From contig CAMZKQ010000106.1 in the NCBI GenBank assembly GCA_947311265.1, forward strand, positions 1 to 13,572: 13,572 nt of DNA, read 5' to 3'. A program made the position numbers and the translations under genes. The notes beneath the pieces are model-generated. The model saw only the letters and a list, made by a program, of their open reading frames with translations, was not told the DNA's origin and did no database searches. This DNA is from an uncultured Chlorobiota bacterium (GTDB lineage Bacteria; Bacteroidota; Bacteroidia; Bacteroidales; JAADGE01). Below are positions 1-7,727 of the stretch, piece by piece. Positions within the stretch are counted from its first letter, which is position 1. Each line of letters starts with the position of its first letter.

Positions 1-1820
1 AGCACCCAGTTCCCAGTTTCACCTGTTGCTAAACTAGGGTGTAAATCTGCGGTAGCTATTGGGGTAGGGTAAGTTGAGCTAAAAAGGTCAATATCTTCAC
101 CTGCATCAGCAGTAACTGCGTTATTGGTAATTGCAATTTCGTCGACCTCAGTAAATGGGAATTCTGCATTTCCTGCAATAGTAAAGGTTAATGTAGTTGC
201 CCCTAGTGGTAAGTTGGATACTGTTGCTCTTCCCATGCCCTCGAAGCTAACGTCATTAGCAATAACTACTTCTGGGTTGGCACAAGACCATTCAGCCAAA
301 GATGTAACAACAAGAGGAAATGCACCTTGTACTTCCGCATTAGAACTACATGTAGAGAAATCAGCTCCTGCATTGGCAATAACTCCAATATTCTCTTGAT
401 GAGCACCAAAATCAATTGCTGCTGGGTCTCTTGGGTTTCGGAAAATATCAAATATTACTTCGGGTATATTAAGACCTAAGTCGGCCTCACTAACAAAAGT
501 ATCCGACCAGTCGATGTGCAAATCATTAGGTATGTTCCAAAAGGGTGGTGCCCCACCACTTCGGGAGTTAGCTCCAAAACTAGTGCCTAGCAACCAAGCC
601 GCTAGCCCTGCATAGTCAGTAGAATTATATTTTATAAACGCCGTTCCATCTGCTGAATATAAGTAATTATAATCAGATTCTGTAATGCTTGTGTTTGTGC
701 TGTATATAGCATAGCCATTATTATAGAAGGCACTAAATATATTATTCAGTAAAGAAATATTGCCAATTGCAGAGCTAAAAAATGCAGCATTATTACTCCC
801 TGATGGTGTTCTATTACTACCATTAATGGCCACACTATTAAACCACACATTTACATGCTCGGTAGTACCACTAAGGTATATACCATGCTCATAATTGTCA
901 ATGCCGCCAGTAGTGCCAATCATATTATTTACAATATTAACTTTTTGATTAGCGAAGCCTTGTACATTGTCTAGTTTAAGCCCTTTGGTGTAACTGCCAA
1001 AAGAACTCACTACGTCTAGTACTATTTTATTCCGCCGAAACTCTACTGGTGCTTCGCAAGAGAAAAATTTTGCAGCTGTTCGCTCTGGACCATCATATTG
1101 CCCATCAGTCATACTTATCATATTATCTTCTACCACAATATTTTTTTGCCCTGCAAAGTAAAAGCCCCCCTTTTTAGGGTTGGTTAAGACATTGCTTATA
1201 AACTTATTATCTTTGCTGTACTCTAAAGAACTTAGGGTACGACCTGCAAAATAAACAGAGTATGCACCGCCATCAAACGTGTTGTTTATAAATGAGCAGT
1301 TATTAACGGCATCTGTAGAGCTAAGTGCAGAAAAGTAAACCACAGAGTGTTCAGGTATATCTTGAAATCCGGTGTTAAAAAAATTACAACTTTCAAAGCT
1401 AATGTTATTACATGTGCCTTGAAATACAACGGTTGCCTCATCGTAATTCATTCTAAAACCTAGGTTAATGAACCGAATATTAGACACATTATTTAGATTT
1501 AATAATGCAGGTCCTGAAGTCCCAAAAGAGTTAATATTTACCACACCAGGGTCAGTAGCAGTAAATGTTACTGTATGGTTGCCTGCATTGGTAAACGGGT
1601 CTATATTTAAGTTTTCGTCATATGCCCCAGCGTTAATTAGGAACTCTACATCTCCATTAATACCATTGCCAACAAGAGCTGTAATAGCCTCACTAATAGA
1701 AGCGTAATCGCCTGTGCCTTGGAGGTCAATTGTTTTATTGCCGCTAAGTTGTGCTAGTGTAGCAGTCGAGATACTACTCATAACAATGAGTAATAGCACT
1801 AATCTGGTTAATTTTTTCAT
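1..1820 (-). CDS. Exported beta-helix / Ig-like repeat surface protein, 3' end outside window
   Basis: This frame stays open from an ATG at 1820-1818 to the left edge, giving at least 606 residues with no stop, so the C-terminus is missing. The N-terminus (MKKLTRLVLLLIVMSSISTA, then TLAQ) is a typical signal peptide with probable cleavage near residue 24. Residues about 30-460 read as a right-handed parallel beta-helix (pectin-lyase-like): an opening GTGDYASISEAI motif and many short N-rich turns (NNISFESCNFFN, NNTFDGG, NNMIGTTGG, NNIFSAFYNNGY). From about residue 480 two Ig/PKD-like modules begin, marked by NAGADFSTC (near 345-381) and DAGEDIDLF (near 87-117), a pattern common in Bacteroidota surface proteins. 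By inference it is secreted, probably by T9SS like the protein at 11882-13572, but the sorting domain would lie outside the window. Ligand or substrate cannot be told; no polysaccharide lyase active site was recognised. Confidence 0.88.
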   Translation of the reverse strand, partial: MKKLTRLVLLLIVMSSISTATLAQLSGNKTIDLQGTGDYASISEAITALVGNGINGDVEFLINAGAYDENLNIDPFTNAGNHTVTFTATDPGVVNINSFGTSGPALLNLNNVSNIRFINLGFRMNYDEATVVFQGTCNNISFESCNFFNTGFQDIPEHSVVYFSALSSTDAVNNCSFINNTFDGGAYSVYFAGRTLSSLEYSKDNKFISNVLTNPKKGGFYFAGQKNIVVEDNMISMTDGQYDGPERTAAKFFSCEAPVEFRRNKIVLDVVSSFGSYTKGLKLDNVQGFANQKVNIVNNMIGTTGGIDNYEHGIYLSGTTEHVNVWFNSVAINGSNRTPSGSNNAAFFSSAIGNISLLNNIFSAFYNNGYAIYSTNTSITESDYNYLYSADGTAFIKYNSTDYAGLAAWLLGTSFGANSRSGGAPPFWNIPNDLHIDWSDTFVSEADLGLNIPEVIFDIFRNPRDPAAIDFGAHQENIGVIANAGADFSTCSSNAEVQGAFPLVVTSLAEWSCANPEVVIANDVSFEGMGRATVSNLPLGATTLTFTIAGNAEFPFTEVDEIAITNNAVTADAGEDIDLFSSTYPTPIATADLHPSLATGETGNWV

Positions 1821-1868
1821 TCTGTAAATATTTATGGTTAATAATGGGTTTGAAAATTTATTTTGAAA

Positions 1869-1899
1869 CGAAAGTAATGCTTCTTCTATACTCAGACAA
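1869..1899 (-). promoter_or_regulatory. Candidate Bacteroidota promoter of the beta-helix protein gene
   Basis: On the minus strand TACTTTCG (1876-1869) matches the -7 consensus TAnnTTTG in 7 of 8 positions, and TTG (1899-1897) lies 20 bases upstream in the -33 position. The predicted leader is about 40 nt to the ATG at 1820. Motif match only. Confidence 0.45.
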
Positions 1900-1943
1900 G
1901 AATATTGTATAAAAGTTGCATAAAACTTTATGAATAATCATTT

Positions 1944-1973
1944 TTTGTAGATAAAAGGATTTTTGTACTTTTG
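1944..1973 (+). promoter_or_regulatory. Candidate Bacteroidota promoter of the AddA-like helicase gene
   Basis: TTTG (1944-1947) is followed after 18 bases by TACTTTTG (1966-1973), a full match to TAnnTTTG. Transcription would start about 7 bases further on, leaving a leader of only about 10 nt before the ATG at 1990. This fits the very short A-rich leader (caaacaaaaat) and the absence of a Shine-Dalgarno sequence. Confidence 0.55.
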
Positions 1974-1989
1974 AAGTTCAAACAAAAAT

Positions 1990-4900
1990 ATGCAAAATCT
2001 ATCTTTATACAGGGCTTCTGCCGGCTCGGGAAAAACACATTTGCTTACGCAAAATTATTTACGCCTAGCGTTCCAAAACCCTAATAATTTTTCTAAAATA
2101 TTGGCAGTAACTTTTACCAACAAGGCTGCCGAAGAGATGAAAGACCGTATTATTGCCGAAATTAACAATATTATTACAGAAAAGAGCAAAGCGGCACACT
2201 TTATATATATACAAAATTTTTATAGTGGCGAAAGTGAGCAAGAAATTGTAGCCAAAGCACAAGCCATTCGAGATAATATTTTGCACAATTACTCCATGTT
2301 TAGCGTCAGCACTATTGATAGTTTTGTACAAAAGGTAGTCCGTGCTTTTGCCTTTGAAACAGGGCTAGGAGCAAATTACCAAATAGAAATGGATAACAGT
2401 AAAGTAATTGCCGACCTTACGGAAATGCTTTATACAAAAATATCAAAAGACAAAGCTCTACAGGCATGGCTTATTCGCTTTGCAAAATATAAAATAGACG
2501 AAGGCAAAAATTGGGATTTTCGTAACGAAATAGGGGGTTTAGCCAACGAGATTTTCAAAGAAAAGTTCCAATCTTTTCAGCCATTTAGCTTAAAAAGTAG
2601 CAAAGGCACAAAGCAAAAACAAAGGGATAAGCTGTCTGTTTTTCTTAGTATTGTACAAGAAATACGGAAAAATTTTGAGCAACAAATGGAGCAACTCTCT
2701 ATAGAAACCATCGACTTGCTCGAAAAAAATAGCATCGTAAGAACCGCCTTAGGGTCGAAATTCAAAATCATAACTGGCTATTTTATAGACAAAATACCAA
2801 AGGGCGAGTACGACCCCTTTTCGACCCAAACAGTAGAAAAAGCCCTCAATGGCATAGAAAACTGGCATACCAAAACGGCAAAACCTGCCGTAGTAGAGCA
2901 AATAACCAGCGTTTATGAGCCACTATTGGCCTTGCTACACAAGGCCATCTCCATTTACAATGCTGATTTTTCAAAATATATTACTGCAAAAAGCACCCTC
3001 TCCAATTTCCATACCTTTGGCTTACTTTCGGATATTGCCGCCCTTTTGCCAGAGTACCGCAAACAAAATAATGTGCTACTCATTAGCGATACCACACTCC
3101 TACTCAAAGAAATTATTAGCCACAACGATGCCCCTTTTATCTACGAAAAAATTGGCAACCGGTTTTCCAATGTCTTAATTGATGAGTTTCAGGACACCTC
3201 CTCTTTTCAATGGGAAAATTTTAAGCCACTTATTGTAAATTCCTTGGCAGAAGGGTTTTACAACCTAATTGTGGGCGATGTAAAACAGTCGATTTACCGC
3301 TGGCGAGCTGGCGATTGGAAATTGCTTTTGAGTGGCGTATCCCAAGATATTGGGGATAAAAATATTAACGAGCAAAGCCTAGATACCAATTGGCGAAGCA
3401 AAAAAAACATTGTCGATTTTAATAACTCAGTTTTTGAGTATGCCCCAAAAACCCTTCAAAACCACTACAATAACCAAATTGAAGCTATTAAATTTCCAGA
3501 AGTTAGGCAACAACTAGAGCAGGACAATTTCAAAAGCATCTTAATTGATGCTTACGCAGATAGCTACCAAAAACTACCAGCCAACTCTAACAAAATAGGC
3601 GGTAGAGTAACTGCCACTTTTATTCAAACCAAAGGTACAGAATATAACGAAACAGTAGGGCAGAAATTTCCGGCAATAATAGATGCCCTTTTGAAGCAAA
3701 AAAATTATACTGCCAAAGACATAACAATTCTAGTTCGGGCTCATCGTGAGGGGCAAGCAGCAGTACGCATGATGCAAGATTACCAAGCCCAAAATAAGGC
3801 AGCTGTAAAATACAGCATTATTTCTGCCCAATCGTTGTACCTCAAAAACTCGCCCTACGTGCGCGTACTAGCCAATGCAATGAAATATTTGTTCGATGCA
3901 GAAAACCCGATACTACTAAGTACACTAGCGTACGATTTTATGGAAATTAGGAGCATAGACCAAGATTTTCATAGCACCTTTTCGGCACATTTAGATATAG
4001 AAGAAATTAGCGATTTTTTACCCCTTGAATTTATAGAAAATCAGGAGCAAATTAAACAGAAATCATTATACGAAATTTCGGAAAAGCTAATTTCTATTTT
4101 TAAGCTCACTGATTACCCAGAGGGTTTTCCATACCTACAAGCTTTTCAAGATGCCGTTTTGGATTACACCAGAAATAACAGCTCCGATTTGGGTGCATTT
4201 ATTACTTGGTGGAACGAAAAAGGAAAAATGCTCTCGGTTCGCCTTTCTGACAAGCAAAATGCAGTAAAAGTAGTTACTATTCATCACTCTAAGGGGCTGG
4301 CTTACAAGGTGGTAATTATGCCTTTTGTAAATTGGAAAATCGACCACACATCGGCACAAACTGCCCCAATTATTTGGGCAAAATCGGGCGAAAGCCCATT
4401 TAATGCCTATGAATATTTGCCCATAAAGTACAAAAAAGAGCTGGCAAAAAGCCTTTTTAGCAAAGACTATTTTGATGAAAAATTATATGCCTCCATGGAC
4501 GCTATAAATATGCTTTATGTGGCGTTTACACGCTCGATTGAAGAGTTGCATATTTTTGCTCCTATTAGTAAATCTCCTGATAAAATTTCGCATTGTGGCG
4601 ACTTGCTTTTTAAAACCATACAGGCCAGCAAAGGACAGACCGATGGTACAAACACTCGCCTTATTAACCTGAACCAAATGATGAATGATGATGCCTATTT
4701 TGAATCTTGCAAAGGCTATATTTTTGAAGATAATAAGGCATTTAGAAAAGACCAATCGGGCAACGAATTTGGGCTGGAAAAATACCCCAATAATGATTGG
4801 AGCGATAGGGTATCAATAAATTACAGCTCCGATGATTTTTTTATTGAGAGTATTGATTCTGTAGCCGAAAAAGTAAATTACGGTATTTTAATGCATCGCA

Positions 4901-5295
4901 TTTTCTCCGAAATTATTACTGAAAAAGATGTGGAAGGCGTGCTAGAAAACCTATACTTTGCAGGTTACCTTACTGGAAGCGAACGCAAAGAGCTGAAACG
5001 CAAAGTACAAACAATAATTGCCAAAGATAATGTAAAGCCATGGTTTAGTGGCAAGTATGAAATTATAACAGAACAGGCTATTTTAACTAAAAATGGGGAG
5101 ATTCGTATTCCTGACAGGGTGCTGCTTTCGGAAGATGAAATTACGGTTATCGACTTTAAATTTGGTGCAATACGGGAGGAGTACGAATTACAAATTAAGG
5201 AATATCAGTTGTTACTTTCCGAAATTTACAATAAAAAAGTAAGCGGTATTATTTACTATGCCGAGTCGGATACGGTGGTTGAAATTAAGGCTTAA
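1990..5295 (+). CDS. AddA/RecB-type UvrD-family helicase-nuclease
   Basis: The 1101-residue protein is an SF1A DNA helicase with a nuclease domain, expected to act in cytoplasmic double-strand-break end resection for recombination. The helicase motifs appear in order: Walker A ASAGSGKT (9-16), Ia TFTNKAAEEM (41-50), the AddA-like STIDSF (107-112), II DEFQDT (398-403), III GDVKQSIYRWR (429-439), IV DTNWRS (465-470), V TIHHSKGL (763-770) and VI LYVAFTR (842-848). The C-terminus carries a RecB-type PD-(D/E)XK nuclease: GILMH..FSE (965-974), PDR (D1042), IDFK (D1055, K1057) and Q1068/Y1072. All expected catalytic residues are visible, so it should be active as helicase and nuclease. Length fits AddA-like proteins (about 1000-1250 residues). 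The usual partner AddB is not beside it. Its last 11 bases overlap the end of the convergent zinc-ribbon gene. The call to family is firm; the symbol addA is not assigned because the partner is not seen. Confidence 0.93.
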   Translation: MQNLSLYRASAGSGKTHLLTQNYLRLAFQNPNNFSKILAVTFTNKAAEEMKDRIIAEINNIITEKSKAAHFIYIQNFYSGESEQEIVAKAQAIRDNILHNYSMFSVSTIDSFVQKVVRAFAFETGLGANYQIEMDNSKVIADLTEMLYTKISKDKALQAWLIRFAKYKIDEGKNWDFRNEIGGLANEIFKEKFQSFQPFSLKSSKGTKQKQRDKLSVFLSIVQEIRKNFEQQMEQLSIETIDLLEKNSIVRTALGSKFKIITGYFIDKIPKGEYDPFSTQTVEKALNGIENWHTKTAKPAVVEQITSVYEPLLALLHKAISIYNADFSKYITAKSTLSNFHTFGLLSDIAALLPEYRKQNNVLLISDTTLLLKEIISHNDAPFIYEKIGNRFSNVLIDEFQDTSSFQWENFKPLIVNSLAEGFYNLIVGDVKQSIYRWRAGDWKLLLSGVSQDIGDKNINEQSLDTNWRSKKNIVDFNNSVFEYAPKTLQNHYNNQIEAIKFPEVRQQLEQDNFKSILIDAYADSYQKLPANSNKIGGRVTATFIQTKGTEYNETVGQKFPAIIDALLKQKNYTAKDITILVRAHREGQAAVRMMQDYQAQNKAAVKYSIISAQSLYLKNSPYVRVLANAMKYLFDAENPILLSTLAYDFMEIRSIDQDFHSTFSAHLDIEEISDFLPLEFIENQEQIKQKSLYEISEKLISIFKLTDYPEGFPYLQAFQDAVLDYTRNNSSDLGAFITWWNEKGKMLSVRLSDKQNAVKVVTIHHSKGLAYKVVIMPFVNWKIDHTSAQTAPIIWAKSGESPFNAYEYLPIKYKKELAKSLFSKDYFDEKLYASMDAINMLYVAFTRSIEELHIFAPISKSPDKISHCGDLLFKTIQASKGQTDGTNTRLINLNQMMNDDAYFESCKGYIFEDNKAFRKDQSGNEFGLEKYPNNDWSDRVSINYSSDDFFIESIDSVAEKVNYGILMHRIFSEIITEKDVEGVLENLYFAGYLTGSERKELKRKVQTIIAKDNVKPWFSGKYEIITEQAILTKNGEIRIPDRVLLSEDEITVIDFKFGAIREEYELQIKEYQLLLSEIYNKKVSGIIYYAESDTVVEIKA

Positions 5296-5302
5296 TTTTT
5301 TT
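5282..5302 (+). terminator. Weak palindromic terminator candidate over convergent stop codons
   Basis: AAATTAAG-g-CTTAATTT (5282-5298) is a perfect palindrome, usable as a 6-bp stem with a 5-base loop, and runs into seven T (5296-5302) on the plus strand. It contains the stop codons of both convergent genes (TAA 5293-5295 plus; TAA 5287-5285 minus). The stem is all A/T apart from the centre, so strength is doubtful. Confidence 0.3.
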
Positions 5303-5938
5303 ATCTTTATAGAAGTAGCGCACTGTTTTTTCTTCGTATTTGCTTACGTTTAGTGGTACTGAAAAGCGGTTCCGCTTTAAATTGATGCCACATTCGGGGC
5401 AAGTATAGTCAATTTCTAAAAGGTTTTCGCCACAGGCAGAGCATTTTCCGGGGTTGTTTTGCCACTCTTCTTGCAGGGCATTAAGTTCTTCCGAGCCTTT
5501 AAAGTTAAACTGGTTTTCGCCTAAAATGGTATTGATTTTGGCGTTTAAAAATAGGCGGACTAGCAATAAATTAAAGCTGTAAAAACCGACAAAAAAAAGG
5601 GGCGAGTAGAATAAGAATTTAGAAAATTCTAAAAAGGTAAAAAAGGCTGGTAATATTGCGGCAACTATACTAAATTTTAGCAAGTTGTCTAAATATATTG
5701 TGGAGATAATTTGCTTTGAGTTTTCGTTTTCAATTACGGCAACTTTAAAGTCATAAGCAATTTTAAACAGTGAATTTTTGTAAGTGAGTTGTACTGTATT
5801 TCCTGAAATTTCAAGGTTGCTAAGCTCGCTTTTCTGCAACTCCGAGGCAAATAAATTGGCGATATAACTTGGGTTTTGTGCAAGTAACTTTTCACTATTT
5901 ATGTCTTGTTTTTTTTTATGTGAATAGGGTAGTGGCAT
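5285..5938 (-). CDS. Two-helix membrane protein with C-terminal zinc ribbon, unrecognised
   Basis: The 217-residue protein starts at the ATG at 5938-5936; no signal peptide is visible. Residues 1-85 are soluble and basic at the start. Two hydrophobic helices follow, about 86-104 and 108-131, joined by a very short turn, so both ends should face the same side, probably the cytoplasm. A C-terminal zinc ribbon has CSACGENLLEIDYTCPECGI (C166, C169, C180, C183), followed by a lysine-rich tail. Zinc ribbons of this form occur in many small bacterial membrane proteins without known role, so function is not assigned. It converges on the helicase gene with an 11-base overlap, which argues against co-transcription. 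A minus-strand promoter candidate at 6130-6160 could serve it through a leader of about 185 nt. Confidence 0.8.
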   Translation of the reverse strand: MPLPYSHKKKQDINSEKLLAQNPSYIANLFASELQKSELSNLEISGNTVQLTYKNSLFKIAYDFKVAVIENENSKQIISTIYLDNLLKFSIVAAILPAFFTFLEFSKFLFYSPLFFVGFYSFNLLLVRLFLNAKINTILGENQFNFKGSEELNALQEEWQNNPGKCSACGENLLEIDYTCPECGINLKRNRFSVPLNVSKYEEKTVRYFYKDKKIKP

Positions 5939-5990
5939 AGTCAGCTTGTAAAAATAACTAGTAATTATTATGGTAATTTGTAGTTTTTAT

Positions 5991-6104
5991 CTATCGAAAT
6001 ACGGCTTTTAGTAAGTGCTTAAAATCCTGCTTTTTACAAATACGAATGGGGATAGGCAGTAATTCATCAATTTTTTTTTGAGTAGGTTTATTTTCATTTT
6101 TTTG
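5991..6104 (-). pseudogene. Small frame-disrupted reading frame (about 35 residues)
   Basis: A minus-strand frame ending in TAG (5993-5991) reads like real protein: ...KPTQKKIDELLPIPIRIC then KKQDFKHLLKAVFR. It has no start codon in frame and an upstream TAA. The nearby ATG at 6097-6095, placed about 25 nt after a good promoter and preceded by AACAAAAAA, lies in a neighbouring frame that gives only 29 unconvincing residues. Adding one A, either to the run just after the ATG or to the nine-A run (6079-6071), would join ATG and the good frame into one 35-residue peptide. It could be a sequencing or assembly indel, a true pseudogene, or a leader peptide of the zinc-ribbon gene 53 bases downstream. 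No family was recognised. Confidence 0.35.
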
Positions 6105-6129
6105 TTAAATTACTATCTCTCTAAAAAAG

Positions 6130-6160
6130 CAAAGGTACTTTTTTTTCCTTAAAAAAAGTT
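6130..6160 (-). promoter_or_regulatory. Candidate promoter facing the small frame and zinc-ribbon gene
   Basis: On the minus strand TACCTTTG (6137-6130), followed by C, is a full match to the Bacteroidota -7 element. The -33 region (AACTTTTTTT, from 6160) is T-rich but lacks a clean TTTG. The predicted start near 6123 lies about 25 nt before the ATG at 6097. Confidence 0.5.
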
Positions 6161-6188
6161 GGATTTAACTAAATACCTGTTATCTTTA
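6159..6188 (+). promoter_or_regulatory. Candidate promoter of the SpoIIE-domain phosphatase gene
   Basis: TTG (6159-6161) and TATCTTTA (6181-6188; 7 of 8 to TAnnTTTG) are separated by the ideal 19 bases. The leader would be about 75 nt to the ATG at 6269. Its -33 element abuts the -33 region of the opposing promoter. Confidence 0.5.
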
Positions 6189-6268
6189 CAGACACTATTC
6201 AATATTATGTTCAAAAAGTAAAGTATGCACTGCTTAATATATCAAAATTGTAAATCTTCTCATATTTT

Positions 6269-7720
6269 ATGATGGGAAAGCAAAATACAGGACTACGAGA
6301 AATATATCATAATAAGTATTTAGCCAATAATTTAATGAAGCACCTTAGCTTAAAGTTAATTATTGCTATTATTATTTTGTCTTTTTTTGCGTATTATGAT
6401 TTTCATATTGGGCACGGTATCAACTCTGCACTTACAAGAACTTTACCTATTGGGATTGCAATAATATTGCTCTTTTTCAATCTCGTTTCAAAAAATTATG
6501 CTTCCCTTAAAGTAAAAATTTACAACTTTTTTCTTGTCAGTATGCAATTAATGATGCTTGCAAATTGCCTTGTCCATATTAATGACAAGGAGCTTCCAAC
6601 AGTTGTTTCTGGCACAATTCTAATTATTTTTATTATTTCGCTAGAAATAAAATCAAAACTCCTGAATACAATTCTAATATACACTTTGCCTATCACAGCT
6701 TTTATAGTTAGTACAATTCTATTTTTTGATGTCCCCAAAGAGCAGTATGCTATTCTTGCCAATGTTTACCCTATTCTTCTTGTTGGTTTTATTGTAAATA
6801 GAATACAAAACAACCTAAGTTTTAATATATTTAAGGCCAACCAACTGTTAAGTACAGAAAAGGAACGCACAAAAGACCTTTATGAAGAATCTCAAATTCA
6901 GAATGAAATTCTAAATACTAAAAATGAAGAGATTGAAGCACAGCAAAAAGTATTAGAACATAATCATAAAAACCTAACTTCAAGTGTAAACTATGCACGC
7001 TCCATTCAATCGGCAATGTTACCTACTCATGAAATTTTCAACACTTATTTTACTGAACATTTAATTTTTTATCAGCCAAAAGAAATTGTAAGCGGGGATT
7101 TTTATTGGGCAAAAGAGAAAAATGGATTGTTAATATTTGCAGTTGCTGACTGTACTGGGCATGGTGTTCCTGGTGCATTTGTTAGCATGCTTGGTATTTC
7201 TATGCTCAATGAAATTGTAAACAAGTTAGAAAACCCAACAGCAGGAGAAATCTTATGTGCTCTTCGTTCTTCTGTAAAGCAACTTCTTCGGCAATCAGCC
7301 ACTGGTACTACCTCTAAAGATGGCATGGACATTGCTTTGTGCATTTACAACCCTAAGACTTCCGAACTTCAATATTCAGGGGCATATAATCCACTCTATA
7401 TTCTCCGAAGTGGGGTATTTACCGATTTACCTGCTGATAGGCAACCAATAGGGATTTATAGACAAGAAACGGCTTTTACCAACCACATTTTCAAATTACA
7501 AAAAAATGATATTCTTTACCTTTTTTCAGATGGTTACATCGACCAATTTAATGGGAGTACAGGCGAAAAGTTTAAAGTAAAGCGATTTAAAGAATTGCTT
7601 ATAGGCATCTCGCATAAAACATTAGATACCCAGCAAAAAATAATAAACGAAACATTTATAAACTGGAAAGGGCAACAAAAACAAATAGATGATATTCTTA
7701 TTTTAGGGCTTAAAATTTAA
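6269..7720 (+). CDS. Membrane-bound SpoIIE-type PP2C serine phosphatase
   Basis: The 483-residue protein has about six membrane helices (near 28-44, 54-73, 84-104, 109-126, 131-153, 160-178), a coiled coil (about 190-235) and a SpoIIE-type PP2C domain (about 240-483). The phosphatase motifs are intact: SGDFYW (275-280, metal-binding D277), ADCTGHGVPGAF (293-304, D294), DGMDIAL (351-357), FSDGYIDQ (419-426, D421) and the closing QIDDILILG (472-480). Such proteins sense a signal through the membrane part and dephosphorylate serine or threonine on partners, often anti-sigma-factor antagonists; the partner is not in this window. ATG codons at 6269, 6272 and 6335 are in frame. The first is chosen because the promoter lies upstream, but the third would start just before the first helix. 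It converges on the ATPase gene with a 7-base gap. Confidence 0.9.
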   Translation: MMGKQNTGLREIYHNKYLANNLMKHLSLKLIIAIIILSFFAYYDFHIGHGINSALTRTLPIGIAIILLFFNLVSKNYASLKVKIYNFFLVSMQLMMLANCLVHINDKELPTVVSGTILIIFIISLEIKSKLLNTILIYTLPITAFIVSTILFFDVPKEQYAILANVYPILLVGFIVNRIQNNLSFNIFKANQLLSTEKERTKDLYEESQIQNEILNTKNEEIEAQQKVLEHNHKNLTSSVNYARSIQSAMLPTHEIFNTYFTEHLIFYQPKEIVSGDFYWAKEKNGLLIFAVADCTGHGVPGAFVSMLGISMLNEIVNKLENPTAGEILCALRSSVKQLLRQSATGTTSKDGMDIALCIYNPKTSELQYSGAYNPLYILRSGVFTDLPADRQPIGIYRQETAFTNHIFKLQKNDILYLFSDGYIDQFNGSTGEKFKVKRFKELLIGISHKTLDTQQKIINETFINWKGQQKQIDDILILGLKI

Positions 7721-7727
7721 CTCTCCA

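Larger units (their letters stand above)
5939..6268. other. 330-base intergenic region with divergent promoters and a gene remnant
   Basis: The stretch lies between the starts of the divergent zinc-ribbon and phosphatase genes. It holds two promoter candidates facing apart (centred near 6145 and 6173), a small frame-disrupted reading frame on the minus strand (5991-6104) and homopolymer runs (nine T at 6071-6079). Bases 6189-6268 are the A/T-rich leader of the phosphatase gene, in which nothing else was seen. No RNA gene was recognised. Confidence 0.6.

Noticed and set aside
124..399. Plus-strand open frame of 91 codons
   Set aside because: It lies antisense to the signal-peptide-bearing surface protein, whose frame is open throughout 1-1820 with coherent repeat structure. 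The plus frame has no family resemblance.
1911..1930. Dyad AAAGTT-GCATAA-AACTTT between the first two genes
   Set aside because: Six A/T-rich pairs in an A/T-rich spacer; it fits neither promoter geometry well and is likely chance.
7700..7716. Inverted repeat ATTTTA-GGGCT-TAAAAT at the end of the phosphatase gene as a terminator
   Set aside because: The stem is only 6 A/T pairs, lies inside the coding end and is not followed by a T-run.
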